A stretch of DNA of 64,000 nucleotides from RGIG6375 sp964472725 (GTDB lineage: Bacteria > Bacillota > Clostridia > Oscillospirales > Oscillospiraceae), in contig CAYYLZ010000006.1 in assembly GCA_964472725.1 (NCBI GenBank), positions 3,539 through 67,538 of the forward strand. Direction: 5' to 3'. Made by a program: the position numbers and the translations under genes. The notes beneath the pieces are model-generated. The model searched no databases, was not told the origin of the DNA, and was given only the letters and a program-made list of their open reading frames with translations. This document shows, in pieces, positions 49,717-57,858 of this stretch (position 1 is the first letter of the stretch; every line of letters starts with the position of its first letter).

Positions 49717-50976
49717 TTAATACTTGCCGTACAGCTTTACTGTCTCGAACATGGCCTCTACGTTCTCGCGCTTTACGTGGCTCAGACCGGAGCTGGTCTC
49801 GAAAATGAAGCCGCCGCCGGGAGCGCATACGTCCAGCAAACGCTTGACCTCGTCCTTGACCTGTTCGGGAGTGCCGAACTGGAGCAGGTTGGTGCTGAAA
49901 CCGCCGGAAATGCAGGCGATATCCTTGAGCTTGCTCTTTGCGACGGCCATGTCAACGGTCTCGAAGTGGTAGAATACCTTGCCTGCAGGAACCTCAGTCA
50001 GGCAGTCAAGACGGCTGTTGTACTTGCCCTCGGTGTAGATATAGGGAACCATGTCCACCTCGATAATGGTCTCGATGATCTTCTGCAGGTGACGCCAGTA
50101 GAAGTGGCGGTAATGCTCGTCACTCATGAAGCCGTCCATGCCCTTGTGCAGAGCCATGAATACGTGCTTGCCCTTGTTTTCGGGATTTGCGCCCTGCATG
50201 CGTATCATGTGCAGCTGCTGCTCGAAGGCTTCTTCTATGTACTTTTCCACTTCCTCTTCGTGGTCATAGAGGTCCTGCAAAGAAAGAATGGTGCCGCGCA
50301 GACCGTCGGAATAGCTGTCGAAGGGAACGCCTGCCATGCCGCCGCTGAAATCGGGATAGCCCATCTCACGGACGGTGTTGTTGATATCCTGCACGCCTGC
50401 CTGATATACCTGCTGAAGCTCGTTAAGCTTCCACAGATCCTCAAGCATTGCCTTGAATTCGGGGGTGGATACCTGCGCCGCCAGCATGCGCGCACCCATC
50501 ATGCCGCCCAACTGCAGCTTGCTGAAGGGCTCCAGCAGACCGGAGGTGCGGGGAGTCTGCTTGCGCAGGGACCAGCCGGTGCGGTCGGAGAAGAATTCGT
50601 CGAATTCGTCCTCAAGGAGGGTGGGGAACTCAATGTGCTGCTGCAGGCTGTTGATGTCGATGATGTTGCCGGGCATGCCTGCCCAACGCATGTTCTTGGA
50701 ACGCTCAAGCTCCAGCATGGGGCCTTCGCCGGCGAAAACCATGCCGACGCCGCCGGTGCTGTCCGGGTCGAAATCATTCAGATATTTTACTACCGCCTGT
50801 TTCATTTTCTGCAGGCTGGTGTCGTAGATGACCTCACCTACGGTGAAGCCTGCGTTGAGAATGGGGAAAACCTCAGCCGGAGGCGTTATGGGTACTCTGT
50901 CAGGCTCTTTAAGCGCAATAGCGTCTTTAACTCGGGCGACTTTTTCGTCATACTTTTTCTGATTTTCGGGCGTCAT
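49717..50976 (-). CDS. Uroporphyrinogen decarboxylase (UroD/MtaA)-family protein
   Basis: 419 aa from ATG 50976, with AGGAGGAATA upstream; the longer frame has no site. The fold is that of UroD and corrinoid methyltransferases (MtaA, CmuA). KEPDRVPITPPAEVFPI at the N-terminus and GGGFIFETSSGLSHVKRENVEAMFETVKLYG at the end match, the end given here in full only as a family landmark at residues about 386-416. The HxC zinc motif of MtaA is not seen, so it is neither a clear methyltransferase nor a heme enzyme. No corrinoid protein gene is adjacent. Function unknown. Confidence 0.8.
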   Translation of the reverse strand: MTPENQKKYDEKVARVKDAIALKEPDRVPITPPAEVFPILNAGFTVGEVIYDTSLQKMKQAVVKYLNDFDPDSTGGVGMVFAGEGPMLELERSKNMRWAGMPGNIIDINSLQQHIEFPTLLEDEFDEFFSDRTGWSLRKQTPRTSGLLEPFSKLQLGGMMGARMLAAQVSTPEFKAMLEDLWKLNELQQVYQAGVQDINNTVREMGYPDFSGGMAGVPFDSYSDGLRGTILSLQDLYDHEEEVEKYIEEAFEQQLHMIRMQGANPENKGKHVFMALHKGMDGFMSDEHYRHFYWRHLQKIIETIIEVDMVPYIYTEGKYNSRLDCLTEVPAGKVFYHFETVDMAVAKSKLKDIACISGGFSTNLLQFGTPEQVKDEVKRLLDVCAPGGGFIFETSSGLSHVKRENVEAMFETVKLYGKY

Positions 50977-51163
50977 AATATATTCCTCCTCTGTTTTGCT
51001 TGTTTTTACCATTCTACCATGCACCAAATCCGGGCGCAAGCCGAAAACAGGGAGGCCTATTTGTGCAATTCGCTGTACTGGCTGCGAAACGAAACTGTGA
51101 TTTTTGAATTTCAAACTTTACAATCCCGCCGATACAATGTAGAATATAAGGAAAGAAAGGGGT

Positions 51164-52249
51164 ATGACCATGAAAAAATCTTTCACCAGAATTATTGCCG
51201 TAGTTCTCGCGGTGACTATATTCTCCGCCTGCCTCGGCATCACTGCCTGCGCCGAGCTGAAGTTGGAGGCCAAGAGCATAAATATACATACCGGCATTAA
51301 AATCAGCGTTGACGGCACGGAGTTCGTCCCCGTGGACTCCGAGGGCGTGCCCGTTGAGGTTTTCCTGTATAACGGCACCACTTATCTGCCTGTTCGCGGC
51401 ATCAGCAATCTTTTTGGCCTGGGCATAGAGTGGGATAACGAGAGCAAGTCCGTTTATCTTGGCACTCGCGGCGGCGCTGAGCTGCCCAAGTACGGCGGCA
51501 CCGCTGACGTATCCACCTCTCCCTTTGCCTTTGAAAGCAAGGCCATCACCGTCCACACCGGCGCAAGCATATATTTTAACGACACCTACTTCACTCCCAC
51601 CGGCTCCGAGGGTGAGGTAGTAGAGGTGTTCCTGTATAACGGCACCACCTATCTGCCCGTCCGTGCCATCAGCAACCTGATGAACGCCGAAATCGACTGG
51701 GATCAGGCAAATAAGACCGTTCTTCTCAGCGTTGCCGCCGAGGAAGAAACTCCCGCCGTTGACTACAAGGCCATCGTAAAGGCCGCCGAGGACGCAGCTG
51801 ATCTTTACACCGATATGAGCGAAGTTCTTATACCCTACTATCAGTACTACCTCAAGGTCACTGCCGCTTTGGCGGATTGTGCAAGCCTTGTGAAGGATAT
51901 GTATTACGGCGGAGAGATGAGCGAGATAGAATTCTATATGTTCTCCACCGCTTATGACGGCTTCGACAAGCAGTTTGGCACACAGATGGAGAAGGCAATG
52001 GATCTGTATGACTTCGGCAAAACCCTCTCCAAGCGCGTTGTGGAATACGGTAAGGACGGAGTATACACCCCTGAGGAGCTGGAAACTCTCGAGACCAACA
52101 CCGGATATCTGATGGATAACCAAAGCTACTACGGCGAGTTCATTCTTGCCTGCACTCCCGCCGAGATCCTGAGCTACGTCAGGGACGCTTTCGGCGATAT
52201 GATAAGCTGCGATGTTCTGGGCGTGGTAAGTGCAATTGAAATGCCCTGA
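51164..52249 (+). CDS. Secreted protein with two copper amine oxidase-like stalk domains
   Basis: 361 aa (ATG 51164; ATG 51170 also possible). A signal peptide ends near residue 29 (ITACAE). Two repeats follow, each with EVFLYNGTTYLPVR (near 64 and 145) followed by AISNL or GISNL, the stalk-domain pattern of Firmicutes surface proteins (copper amine oxidase N-terminal domain). The last 160 aa are a helical domain of unknown type. No sortase motif was seen, so it may be released or wall-bound by the stalks. Confidence 0.85.
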   Translation: MTMKKSFTRIIAVVLAVTIFSACLGITACAELKLEAKSINIHTGIKISVDGTEFVPVDSEGVPVEVFLYNGTTYLPVRGISNLFGLGIEWDNESKSVYLGTRGGAELPKYGGTADVSTSPFAFESKAITVHTGASIYFNDTYFTPTGSEGEVVEVFLYNGTTYLPVRAISNLMNAEIDWDQANKTVLLSVAAEEETPAVDYKAIVKAAEDAADLYTDMSEVLIPYYQYYLKVTAALADCASLVKDMYYGGEMSEIEFYMFSTAYDGFDKQFGTQMEKAMDLYDFGKTLSKRVVEYGKDGVYTPEELETLETNTGYLMDNQSYYGEFILACTPAEILSYVRDAFGDMISCDVLGVVSAIEMP

Positions 52250-52267
52250 TAATACGCTGTGATCCCG

Positions 52268-52299
52268 ACTCCCGACCCATTGTGGGTCGGGAGTTTTGT
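52268..52299 (+). terminator. Intrinsic terminator after the stalk-domain gene
   Basis: Perfect 12-bp stem ACTCCCGACCCA (52268-52279) with 52283-52294, 3-nt loop, then TTTTG-type tail. Confidence 0.85.
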
Positions 52300-52370
52300 G
52301 TCCTGCCTATCTTGTGCGGAAGAGAAATCTTTGCTATACTGACGTAAAAATACATATCGGAGGAAAAGAA

Positions 52371-52940
52371 ATGAATCCTGTTGCAACCATATATATGGCC
52401 AACGGAAGCCGCATCGTTATCGAGCTGCTGCCCGAGTATGCCCCCAACACCGTCGCCAGCTTCATAAGCTGCGTACAGAAGGGCGCGCTGAACGGTCACG
52501 CCATTGAGCGTATCGTGCCCGGCAAGTGGGTGGATTTTTCCTATACCGCTTTCCATAACGAGGCCTGCCATTACCTTATACCCCGCGAGTCCGAGCTGCA
52601 TCCCGAGCTGGAGGCGCTGGATTCCCACCCCGGCTGCGTGTGCATGGGCGGCTACGGCGAGATGGGCAACGCAGGCTGCGAGCCTTTCTTCCCCTTGAAG
52701 GATTGCCCCGAGCACAAGGGCGTTTACCCCGTTTTCGGTAAGGTGACAGAGGGCATGGAGGAACTGCTTCGCCTTGAAAAGGTGGAGACTACTCCCGTGC
52801 AGACCGTTTACCCTGGCTACGTGGTGGATACTCCCGTTCAGCCGCAGATAATCGACCGAGTAGAACTTGAACTTCACGGCGTGGAATACCCCGAGCCGGT
52901 GAAGATGGAGCACGACTGGATCCCCGATACCTGGAAATAA
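52371..52940 (+). CDS. Peptidyl-prolyl cis-trans isomerase, cyclophilin type
   Basis: 189 aa from ATG 52371 (CGGAGG upstream). Cyclophilin fold, cytosolic as no signal is present. YAPNTVASFISCVQKGALNGHAIERIVPG at residues 23-51 is family-typical for bacterial PPIases; the later GVYPVFGKVTEGMEELLRLEKVET matches the C-terminal part. The active-site FHR is replaced by IERI, and the usual QGGDP stretch is not clear, so activity may be low. Confidence 0.85.
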   Translation: MNPVATIYMANGSRIVIELLPEYAPNTVASFISCVQKGALNGHAIERIVPGKWVDFSYTAFHNEACHYLIPRESELHPELEALDSHPGCVCMGGYGEMGNAGCEPFFPLKDCPEHKGVYPVFGKVTEGMEELLRLEKVETTPVQTVYPGYVVDTPVQPQIIDRVELELHGVEYPEPVKMEHDWIPDTWK

Positions 52941-52946
52941 AAACAA

Positions 52947-52975
52947 CAACGCCCGAGGCTTTGCCTCGGGCGTTG
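52947..52975. terminator. Hairpin after the cyclophilin gene, copy 1
   Basis: Perfect 13-bp stem CAACGCCCGAGGC with loop TTT. No U tract on the plus strand; the minus strand has TTGTTTTT after it. A near-identical hairpin lies at 53238-53266. Confidence 0.6.
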
Positions 52976-52982
52976 CGCAGTG

Positions 52983-53230
52983 TGTCAAAAAAGTTTGCTG
53001 CACGTCCGTGCCTTAGTAGAATGTACGAGTAATGCATGGCTTCTCCCTTGAGGAGAAGCTGGCGGCGAAGCCGACTGATGAGGGTCCGCGTAAGCGGCAA
53101 AAATGGCTTAACTACTATATTTTCGGCACTTCGTGCCGTCCCCTCATCCGTCAGTCGCAACGCGACTGCCACCTTCCCCTCCAGGGGGAAGGCTTGCCTT
53201 GTTGCAACTGCTGACTATAGTTTTTTGACA
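52983..53230. mobile_element. MITE-like element of 248 bp with terminal inverted repeats
   Basis: Ends TGTCAAAAAA (52983-52992) and TTTTTTGACA (53221-53230) are exact complements. Inside are two family A units facing each other (53035-53100 and 53137-53200), so the whole can fold back on itself. The same hairpin flanks it on both sides. No open frame is credible. Confidence 0.5.
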
Positions 53231-53237
53231 GTCTCAA

Positions 53238-53274
53238 CAACGCCCGAGGCAAAGCCTCGGGCGTTGCGCTTTTT
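53238..53274 (+). terminator. Hairpin terminator, copy 2
   Basis: Stem CAACGCCCGAGGC (53238-53250) with 53254-53266, loop AAA, followed by CGCTTTTT. Same arms as the hairpin at 52947 but with a complementary loop. It probably ends the cyclophilin transcript and abuts the stop of the DtxR-like gene. Confidence 0.75.
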
Positions 53275-53653
53275 AACCGTTTTCACGCAGATGTCGCTCT
53301 GCGTGTCTTTTCAGCGCCTCAAAGGAGGAGTCGCTGATAACGTGCTCCATCTTGCAGGCGTCGTCCGCCGCGGTGTCCTCGTCTACGCCGATGGCGCAGA
53401 GGAACTTGGTGATGAGTGTGTGGCGCTCGAATATCTTCTCGGCGATCTGTCTGCCGCTTTCGGTGAGGAAGAGGAAGCCGTCCTCGTCGGAAACAACGTA
53501 GCCGCCGCTTTTCAGCAGACCCATTGCGCGGCTGACACTGGGCTTGGAATAGCCCATGTGCTCACCCACGTCGATGGCGCGGACGGAATTGCTTTTCTTA
53601 CTGAGCACGTATATGGTCTCCAGATACATCTCGCCGGATTCCTGCAAGCTCAT
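53273..53653 (-). CDS. DtxR/MntR-family metal-dependent regulator
   Basis: 126 aa from ATG 53653, with GGAGGTG upstream. Winged helix (residues 1-65) and a short dimer/metal domain; no SH3 domain. Metal residues resemble DtxR rather than MntR: M9 (GEMYLETIY), H79, C100, E103 and H104 (ACKMEH). MntR has aspartate at the first place and glutamate in place of the cysteine. It is the last gene of the zur-znu operon, 55 bp after znuB. Metal specificity (Fe, Mn or Zn) is not settled. Confidence 0.88.
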   Translation of the reverse strand: MSLQESGEMYLETIYVLSKKSNSVRAIDVGEHMGYSKPSVSRAMGLLKSGGYVVSDEDGFLFLTESGRQIAEKIFERHTLITKFLCAIGVDEDTAADDACKMEHVISDSSFEALKRHAERHLRENG

Positions 53654-53708
53654 GGCTGCACCTCCTTGAGGGTTTGTAAGTAGAGTATAACTGATTTGAG
53701 GCGGAAAA

Positions 53709-54551
53709 TCAACCCTTGCCCAGCCGCAGCTGCATTGCGTTGCGGATAGCGCCCACGGCGGCGAATACAAGGAACGCAATAAGGTTTGCCACCACAACGC
53801 TGGCGCCTGCGGGGGTGCTTAGCACGTAGGAAGAGCTGATACCGGCGAAGAAGCAGAGGGCGGAAACGATGGCGGAGCAGATAATGACGCTCTTGAAGCG
53901 CTTGCATACACGCATGGAGGTCAGGGCGGGGAAGATGATAAGGCTGGAAATGAGCATCGCGCCCATCATGCGCATTCCGAGAACGATGGTCAGGGCGGTG
54001 AGCAGGGCGATGAGCATGTTGTAAATGCCTGCCCTGGTACCGGTGGCGCGGGCGAAGGTCTCGTCAAAGGTGACGGCGAAAATGCGGTTATAGAATACCG
54101 CGAAGAGTACCATTACCACGATAGAGAGTACTACGCTGAGAGTAACGTCGCCGGTGCTCATGGAGAGAATGCTGCCAAACATGTAGTTGTAAATGTCAGT
54201 GTTCATGCCCGAGGACAGGGAAACTATCATAACGCCTATAGCCAGCGCACTGGCGGAAATGAGGGCTATGGCGGAGTCGCCCTTTATCCTGCCACTTTCG
54301 CTGATGCGCAGCAGGAGAAACGCGGCGAGAACAACAACGGGTATGGCTACGTACAGGGGCGCGGCGTTCATGGCAGCCGCTGCGGCGAGAGCGCCGAAGC
54401 CCACGTGAGAAAGTCCGTCGCCTATCATGGAATAGCGCTTGAGAACAAGGCTTACGCCCAGAAGAGCGGCGCAGAGGGAAATGAGAATACCCACTATCAG
54501 CGCACGGGTCAGAAAGGGGTAGGAGAACATGGCCTCAATGATGGCAGGCAT
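53709..54551 (-). CDS. znuB: Metal ABC transporter permease (ZnuB/TroC type)
   Basis: 280 aa from ATG 54551; the longer frame overlaps znuC more deeply. About eight membrane segments. MIGDGLSHVGFGALAAA near residue 40 and the FDETFARATGTRAG coupling loop near 170 are family marks. Forms the channel of the zinc importer with ZnuC. Overlaps the znuC end by 17 bp. Confidence 0.93.
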   Translation of the reverse strand: MPAIIEAMFSYPFLTRALIVGILISLCAALLGVSLVLKRYSMIGDGLSHVGFGALAAAAAMNAAPLYVAIPVVVLAAFLLLRISESGRIKGDSAIALISASALAIGVMIVSLSSGMNTDIYNYMFGSILSMSTGDVTLSVVLSIVVMVLFAVFYNRIFAVTFDETFARATGTRAGIYNMLIALLTALTIVLGMRMMGAMLISSLIIFPALTSMRVCKRFKSVIICSAIVSALCFFAGISSSYVLSTPAGASVVVANLIAFLVFAAVGAIRNAMQLRLGKG

Positions 54552-55254
54552 TGCCGTCACCTCCCAAAAGCTTTTTACCCGGCTCGCTTTCCGCGTAATC
54601 TGCGGCGGAGCCATAATAAAGGGGCTCGCAGCGAAGCTGCAGTATCTTGTCGGCGTTTTCGATAGCCGCGTGCAGGTCGTGGGAGACCATAATCACGGTG
54701 ACGCCCTCTTTCTTGTTAAGGTCGCGGATAAGGGAGTAGAACTCGGCGGTGGCGATGGGGTCAAGACCCGTAACAGGCTCGTCGAGAAGCAGCATCTTGC
54801 GGGTGGCGCAAAGGGCGCGGGCAAGGAGCACACGCTGCTGCTGACCGCCGGAAAGCTCACGGTAGCAGGCGTTTTTTAAGTCGGCTATGCCCAGCTTTTC
54901 GAGATTTTCCATGGCGCGCTGGCGATCCCTGCGCGTATAGAAGGAAATTACACCCTTGGCGTTGAGACAGCCGGAAAGGACTACTTCCCACACGCTTGCG
55001 GGAAAATCCTTCTGAGCGGGAGTCTGCTGGGGCAGATAGCCTATTTCCGTGTGCTTGACGCCCCCGGAAAGAGTGATTTTGCCGCTCTTGGGCTGTTTGA
55101 GCCCCAAAAGTGCCTTTATAAGGGTGGATTTGCCGGAGCCGTTCTCACCCACGATGCAGAGGTATTCGCCGGCTTCGAGGTTGAAAGAAAGCCCGGAAAC
55201 GGCAATTTTGTTTTCGTAAGCGAGGCAAAGATTTTCGCAGCTGAGAACTGCCAT
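54535..55254 (-). CDS. znuC: Metal ABC transporter ATP-binding protein
   Basis: 239 aa. Walker A GENGSGKSTL near residue 36, signature LSGGQQQRV near 134, Walker B LLLDEP near 156 and the H-loop VSHDLHAA near 190 are all intact. The start overlaps the znuA stop by one base. The C-terminus ends NACHH. Confidence 0.95.
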   Translation of the reverse strand: MAVLSCENLCLAYENKIAVSGLSFNLEAGEYLCIVGENGSGKSTLIKALLGLKQPKSGKITLSGGVKHTEIGYLPQQTPAQKDFPASVWEVVLSGCLNAKGVISFYTRRDRQRAMENLEKLGIADLKNACYRELSGGQQQRVLLARALCATRKMLLLDEPVTGLDPIATAEFYSLIRDLNKKEGVTVIMVSHDLHAAIENADKILQLRCEPLYYGSAADYAESEPGKKLLGGDGNACHH

Positions 55255-56183
55255 CAGTGCAGCGCCTCCTTTACAAGGGGAATGTTCTTCTCCATGAGGG
55301 ATAGATAGGTCTCGCCGTTTTCAAAATCGTCCCTGGAAACTGTATGACAGGTGTAAAAGGTCTCAACGCGGGCGCCGGAGGCCTCGGCGATGGAGGCGGC
55401 CACCTGACCGTTGGAAAGCTCTATCTTGAATACTATGGGAATGTTCTCGGACTTGACCATGTCGATAAGCTCGGCCACGGTGGCGGCGCTGGGCTCGGTG
55501 TTGGAGGCACAGCCGGGGAAGGCGGCGCGGTAGTCAAGACCGTATTCCTCGGCGAAGTAGAGCAGGGGGAAACGGTCACCGAAAATCAGCGTAGAGCGGG
55601 GCGCGGTGTCTATGACCTCGCGGAACTTTGCGTCAAGGTTGTCGAGCTTGTCAAGATAGCTGTCACGGTTGGTGCGGAAAGCGGCCGCGTCATCGGGGTC
55701 TGCGGCGCAGAGCGCGTCGGTAATGGCCTCCACTATCTTCTTTGAGTTGATGGGGCTGGTCCATACATGCTCGTCGTAAACCATCTCCTCGTGCTCGTGC
55801 TCATGTTCGTGATCTTCCTCCGATTCAAGAAGCTGGCATACGTCCATAAGGGAAATAAGCGTCATTTTGGAAGTGTCGATGGAGGAAAGGACGCCCTCCA
55901 GCCATGTGTCGGACTCGCCGCCGCCGTAGATGAAAATATCCGCGTTCTGAATGGTGATGATATCGGCAGGGGAGGGGTCATAGGTGTGGGTCTCCTCGCC
56001 GGGAGCGAGAAGCATGGTGATGTCGGCAAGGTCGCCGGCTATCTGCCGGGCGAAGTCGTACTGGGGGAAAATAGTGGCAACTATCTTCACCTTGCCAACC
56101 TCCGCGTTGTTTTCGGAGCCGGAACAGGCACAGAGGGAGAAAATCATAATAAGCGCAAGAAGCAGCGCCGTAAGCTTTTTCAT
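55254..56183 (-). CDS. znuA: Zinc-binding lipoprotein of ABC transporter
   Basis: 309 aa from ATG 56183 (AAAGGAGG upstream). Lipobox LCAC puts C20 at the membrane. A histidine/acidic loop EEDHEHEHEHEE (122-133) between the first and second metal histidines (H66, H139) is the mark of zinc-specific ZnuA/AdcA proteins rather than manganese ones. A third histidine is not obvious; D and E at the end may help. Starts within the zur stop (TAATG). Confidence 0.94.
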   Translation of the reverse strand: MKKLTALLLALIMIFSLCACSGSENNAEVGKVKIVATIFPQYDFARQIAGDLADITMLLAPGEETHTYDPSPADIITIQNADIFIYGGGESDTWLEGVLSSIDTSKMTLISLMDVCQLLESEEDHEHEHEHEEMVYDEHVWTSPINSKKIVEAITDALCAADPDDAAAFRTNRDSYLDKLDNLDAKFREVIDTAPRSTLIFGDRFPLLYFAEEYGLDYRAAFPGCASNTEPSAATVAELIDMVKSENIPIVFKIELSNGQVAASIAEASGARVETFYTCHTVSRDDFENGETYLSLMEKNIPLVKEALH

Positions 56184-56587
56184 TATTGTGCCTCCTTTGT
56201 GCGGCAGTCGCCGCAAATGCCGTAGAGGGTGGTGCGGCCGGGATCGCTGAGGAAGCCGTGCTCCTTGAGAATGTGGTCGCTGAGGCGGTCAAAGGTGCGG
56301 CACTTGAGATGGATAAGCTTGCCGCAGCTTTCGCACTTCAGATGGAAATGCTCTCCGCAGTGTCCGTCGCCTACGTACTGATAGCAGGCGCTGCTGCTTT
56401 CGGTGACGAACTTCTTCACAACGCCCTCCTCCACCAGCTTGTCAAGCTGGCGGTATATGGTGGTCAGGCCCACCTTGCTGCCTGATTTGGCAAGGTGCTC
56501 GGCAATGTCTGCCGCGTGAACGTGACCCTCGCTGTGCTCCTTGAGGCAGGTAAGAACTACCTCTTTCTGTTTTGTGTTATATGCCAT
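56183..56587 (-). CDS. zur: Fur-family regulator, probably Zur
   Basis: 134 aa from ATG 56587 (AGGAGAT upstream). Winged helix followed by a metal domain; the structural zinc site is C85/C88 and C125/C128. H79-type region HCGEHFHLKC holds further ligands. First gene of the operon with znuA, znuC, znuB and a DtxR-like gene, so zinc is the expected signal. A palindrome of Fur-box form lies over its promoter. Confidence 0.92.
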   Translation of the reverse strand: MAYNTKQKEVVLTCLKEHSEGHVHAADIAEHLAKSGSKVGLTTIYRQLDKLVEEGVVKKFVTESSSACYQYVGDGHCGEHFHLKCESCGKLIHLKCRTFDRLSDHILKEHGFLSDPGRTTLYGICGDCRTKEAQ

Positions 56588-56615
56588 AGGAATTATCTCC
56601 TTTAGCAACCGCAAA

Positions 56616-56754
56616 TTAAATCGAAGACGGCATCAGGTCGGATAAATTTCCGCCAAAGTGCACCCAAAAGCCTCGTTAATACACAAAGTATTGCCTGCGT
56701 TTTTGGGCACACTTGACGAAAATTTCTCTCGACCAGATATCCGCCGCGATTTAA
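56616..56754 (-). other. Long imperfect hairpin in the zur operon leader
   Basis: 139 bp that folds as one inverted repeat: TTAAATCG (56616-56623) against CGATTTAA (56747-56754), then matching blocks inwards such as GTGCACCCAAAA against TTTTGGGCACAC and AATAC against GTATT, with a loop near 56685. It lies wholly between the promoter and the zur ATG. It may be a regulatory RNA or a small inserted element. Confidence 0.65.
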
Positions 56755-56775
56755 TCAGCGGTTACCTTGAAATCG

Positions 56776-56798
56776 AATATGAAAACCGTTTTCATATT
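56776..56798. promoter_or_regulatory. Zur/Fur-type operator of the zinc operon
   Basis: Perfect 11-1-11 palindrome: AATATGAAAAC, C, GTTTTCATATT. The core TGAAAAC-C-GTTTTCA has the 7-1-7 form of Fur-family boxes. It overlaps the -10 by three bases and covers the start site, so Zur with zinc should block its own operon. Confidence 0.8.
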
Positions 56799-56824
56799 GT
56801 AATACCGGTAGTGTTCAATGTCAA
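56796..56824 (-). promoter_or_regulatory. Promoter of zur-znuA-znuC-znuB-dtxR
   Basis: On the minus strand TTGACA (56819-56824), 17-bp spacer, TACAAT (56796-56801). The start would be near 56789, giving a leader of about 200 nt before zur. Confidence 0.8.
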
Positions 56825-56888
56825 GGGGAAAATGGAAATGTGGTACGGTTATATAAAATGATGTCTGGGAATTTGTAACTATGGTGAA

Positions 56889-56917
56889 TTGAATTTAAGC
56901 TATAAAAAATATATACT
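56889..56917 (+). promoter_or_regulatory. Promoter of the AT-rich lipoprotein gene
   Basis: TTGAAT (56889-56894), 17-bp spacer, TATACT (56912-56917). Confidence 0.6.
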
Positions 56918-57016
56918 ATATATGCAATATACAATAAGCGGAAGGGGGGATTTCACAATCGCTTGAAAAGATGAGGTATTGGATTAGAGTGTGAAAGGAG
57001 ATTGGATTGACAATTA

Positions 57017-57733
57017 ATGAGAACATCGATTTCTTTTTTTGTTATAGCAATAGTAATCCTGGTTTCTGCTTGTAATACTCGGGTAGCAGACATAGAGACT
57101 TATGTGTTGAATGAGGGCAGCATATCTGCTGCGCTGGAAACATCGCGCCCAAGTGATAATATGACCGAAGCTCGAGAACGCTTATCGGAACTGAATAGTA
57201 AAGGAATGATAGAAGAGAACTGTTCGGTTTGTGAAATGTATCCTATATTGAATATAGCTTTATCCGAAGAATGTGAAATAATTTTCTCGGATTCGGGTGC
57301 TTGGGTGGGCATGGTCGAAAGTTCGGGTGAGCCGGTGCAATGTATTTATGGCGGAACATATTTGGGTGGTCCTTATATGCAGCAGGGGTTTGGCGGAGAT
57401 TATATAAGATATGCGCAGGAATTGCTGTGGGCATTGGACGAGGAGTATATTCCTTGCGCTTTCGTTAATATAGGTACGTCGGATATGCTGTTGGTTTTGC
57501 TTGCTGAAAAGAATGGGGCCTATTCTGTCCTGTGGTATGATGAACTTCTTTCGGTTATTGCCACTGAGGGCAAAAAAGAAGGTGCTTACTTTGAAGCGGT
57601 TTCGAATGTGACCGGCGAAACCGGGCATGAGTTTAAGGATATTTCCTATCTCGGCGAGGGATATAACAGATATCTTAATGTAACGAATGGAAAGGGGATA
57701 TCTTATTTGAGCTGCAAGTGGATACCCCAATAA
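57017..57733 (+). CDS. Lipoprotein of unknown function, AT-rich gene
   Basis: 238 aa with signal peptide and lipobox VSAC (C19). The rest is a soluble extracellular domain with no motif I know; aromatic stretches YGGTYLGGPYMQQGFGGDY lie near residue 111. Codon choice is clearly more AT-rich than in the flanking genes (many AAT, TTG, GAA, ATA codons), which suggests recent acquisition. It has its own promoter and terminator and no partner genes. Confidence 0.8.
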   Translation: MRTSISFFVIAIVILVSACNTRVADIETYVLNEGSISAALETSRPSDNMTEARERLSELNSKGMIEENCSVCEMYPILNIALSEECEIIFSDSGAWVGMVESSGEPVQCIYGGTYLGGPYMQQGFGGDYIRYAQELLWALDEEYIPCAFVNIGTSDMLLVLLAEKNGAYSVLWYDELLSVIATEGKKEGAYFEAVSNVTGETGHEFKDISYLGEGYNRYLNVTNGKGISYLSCKWIPQ

Positions 57734-57757
57734 ATGTTGTTCAGCAAAAAATAGTAA

Positions 57758-57795
57758 GGCAGGACGGGAATAACACCCGTCCTGCCCAGTCTTTT
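57758..57795 (+). terminator. Intrinsic terminator after the AT-rich lipoprotein gene
   Basis: Perfect 11-bp stem GGCAGGACGGG (57758-57768) with 57776-57786, 7-nt loop, then CAGTCTTTT. Confidence 0.8.
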
Positions 57796-57858
57796 AAGGG
57801 AATTTGTATTGCGTTGTGTAGGTATAATGTAAAAATCCTGAAAATTAGATAGCGCATA

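Noticed and set aside
53100..53230. CRISPR-like alternation of repeats
   Set aside because: The repeats are inverted, not direct, and there are no regular spacers or cas genes.
56658..56861. 67-codon plus-strand frame
   Set aside because: It crosses the leader hairpin, the Zur palindrome and the promoter of the opposite strand, and has no ribosome site.
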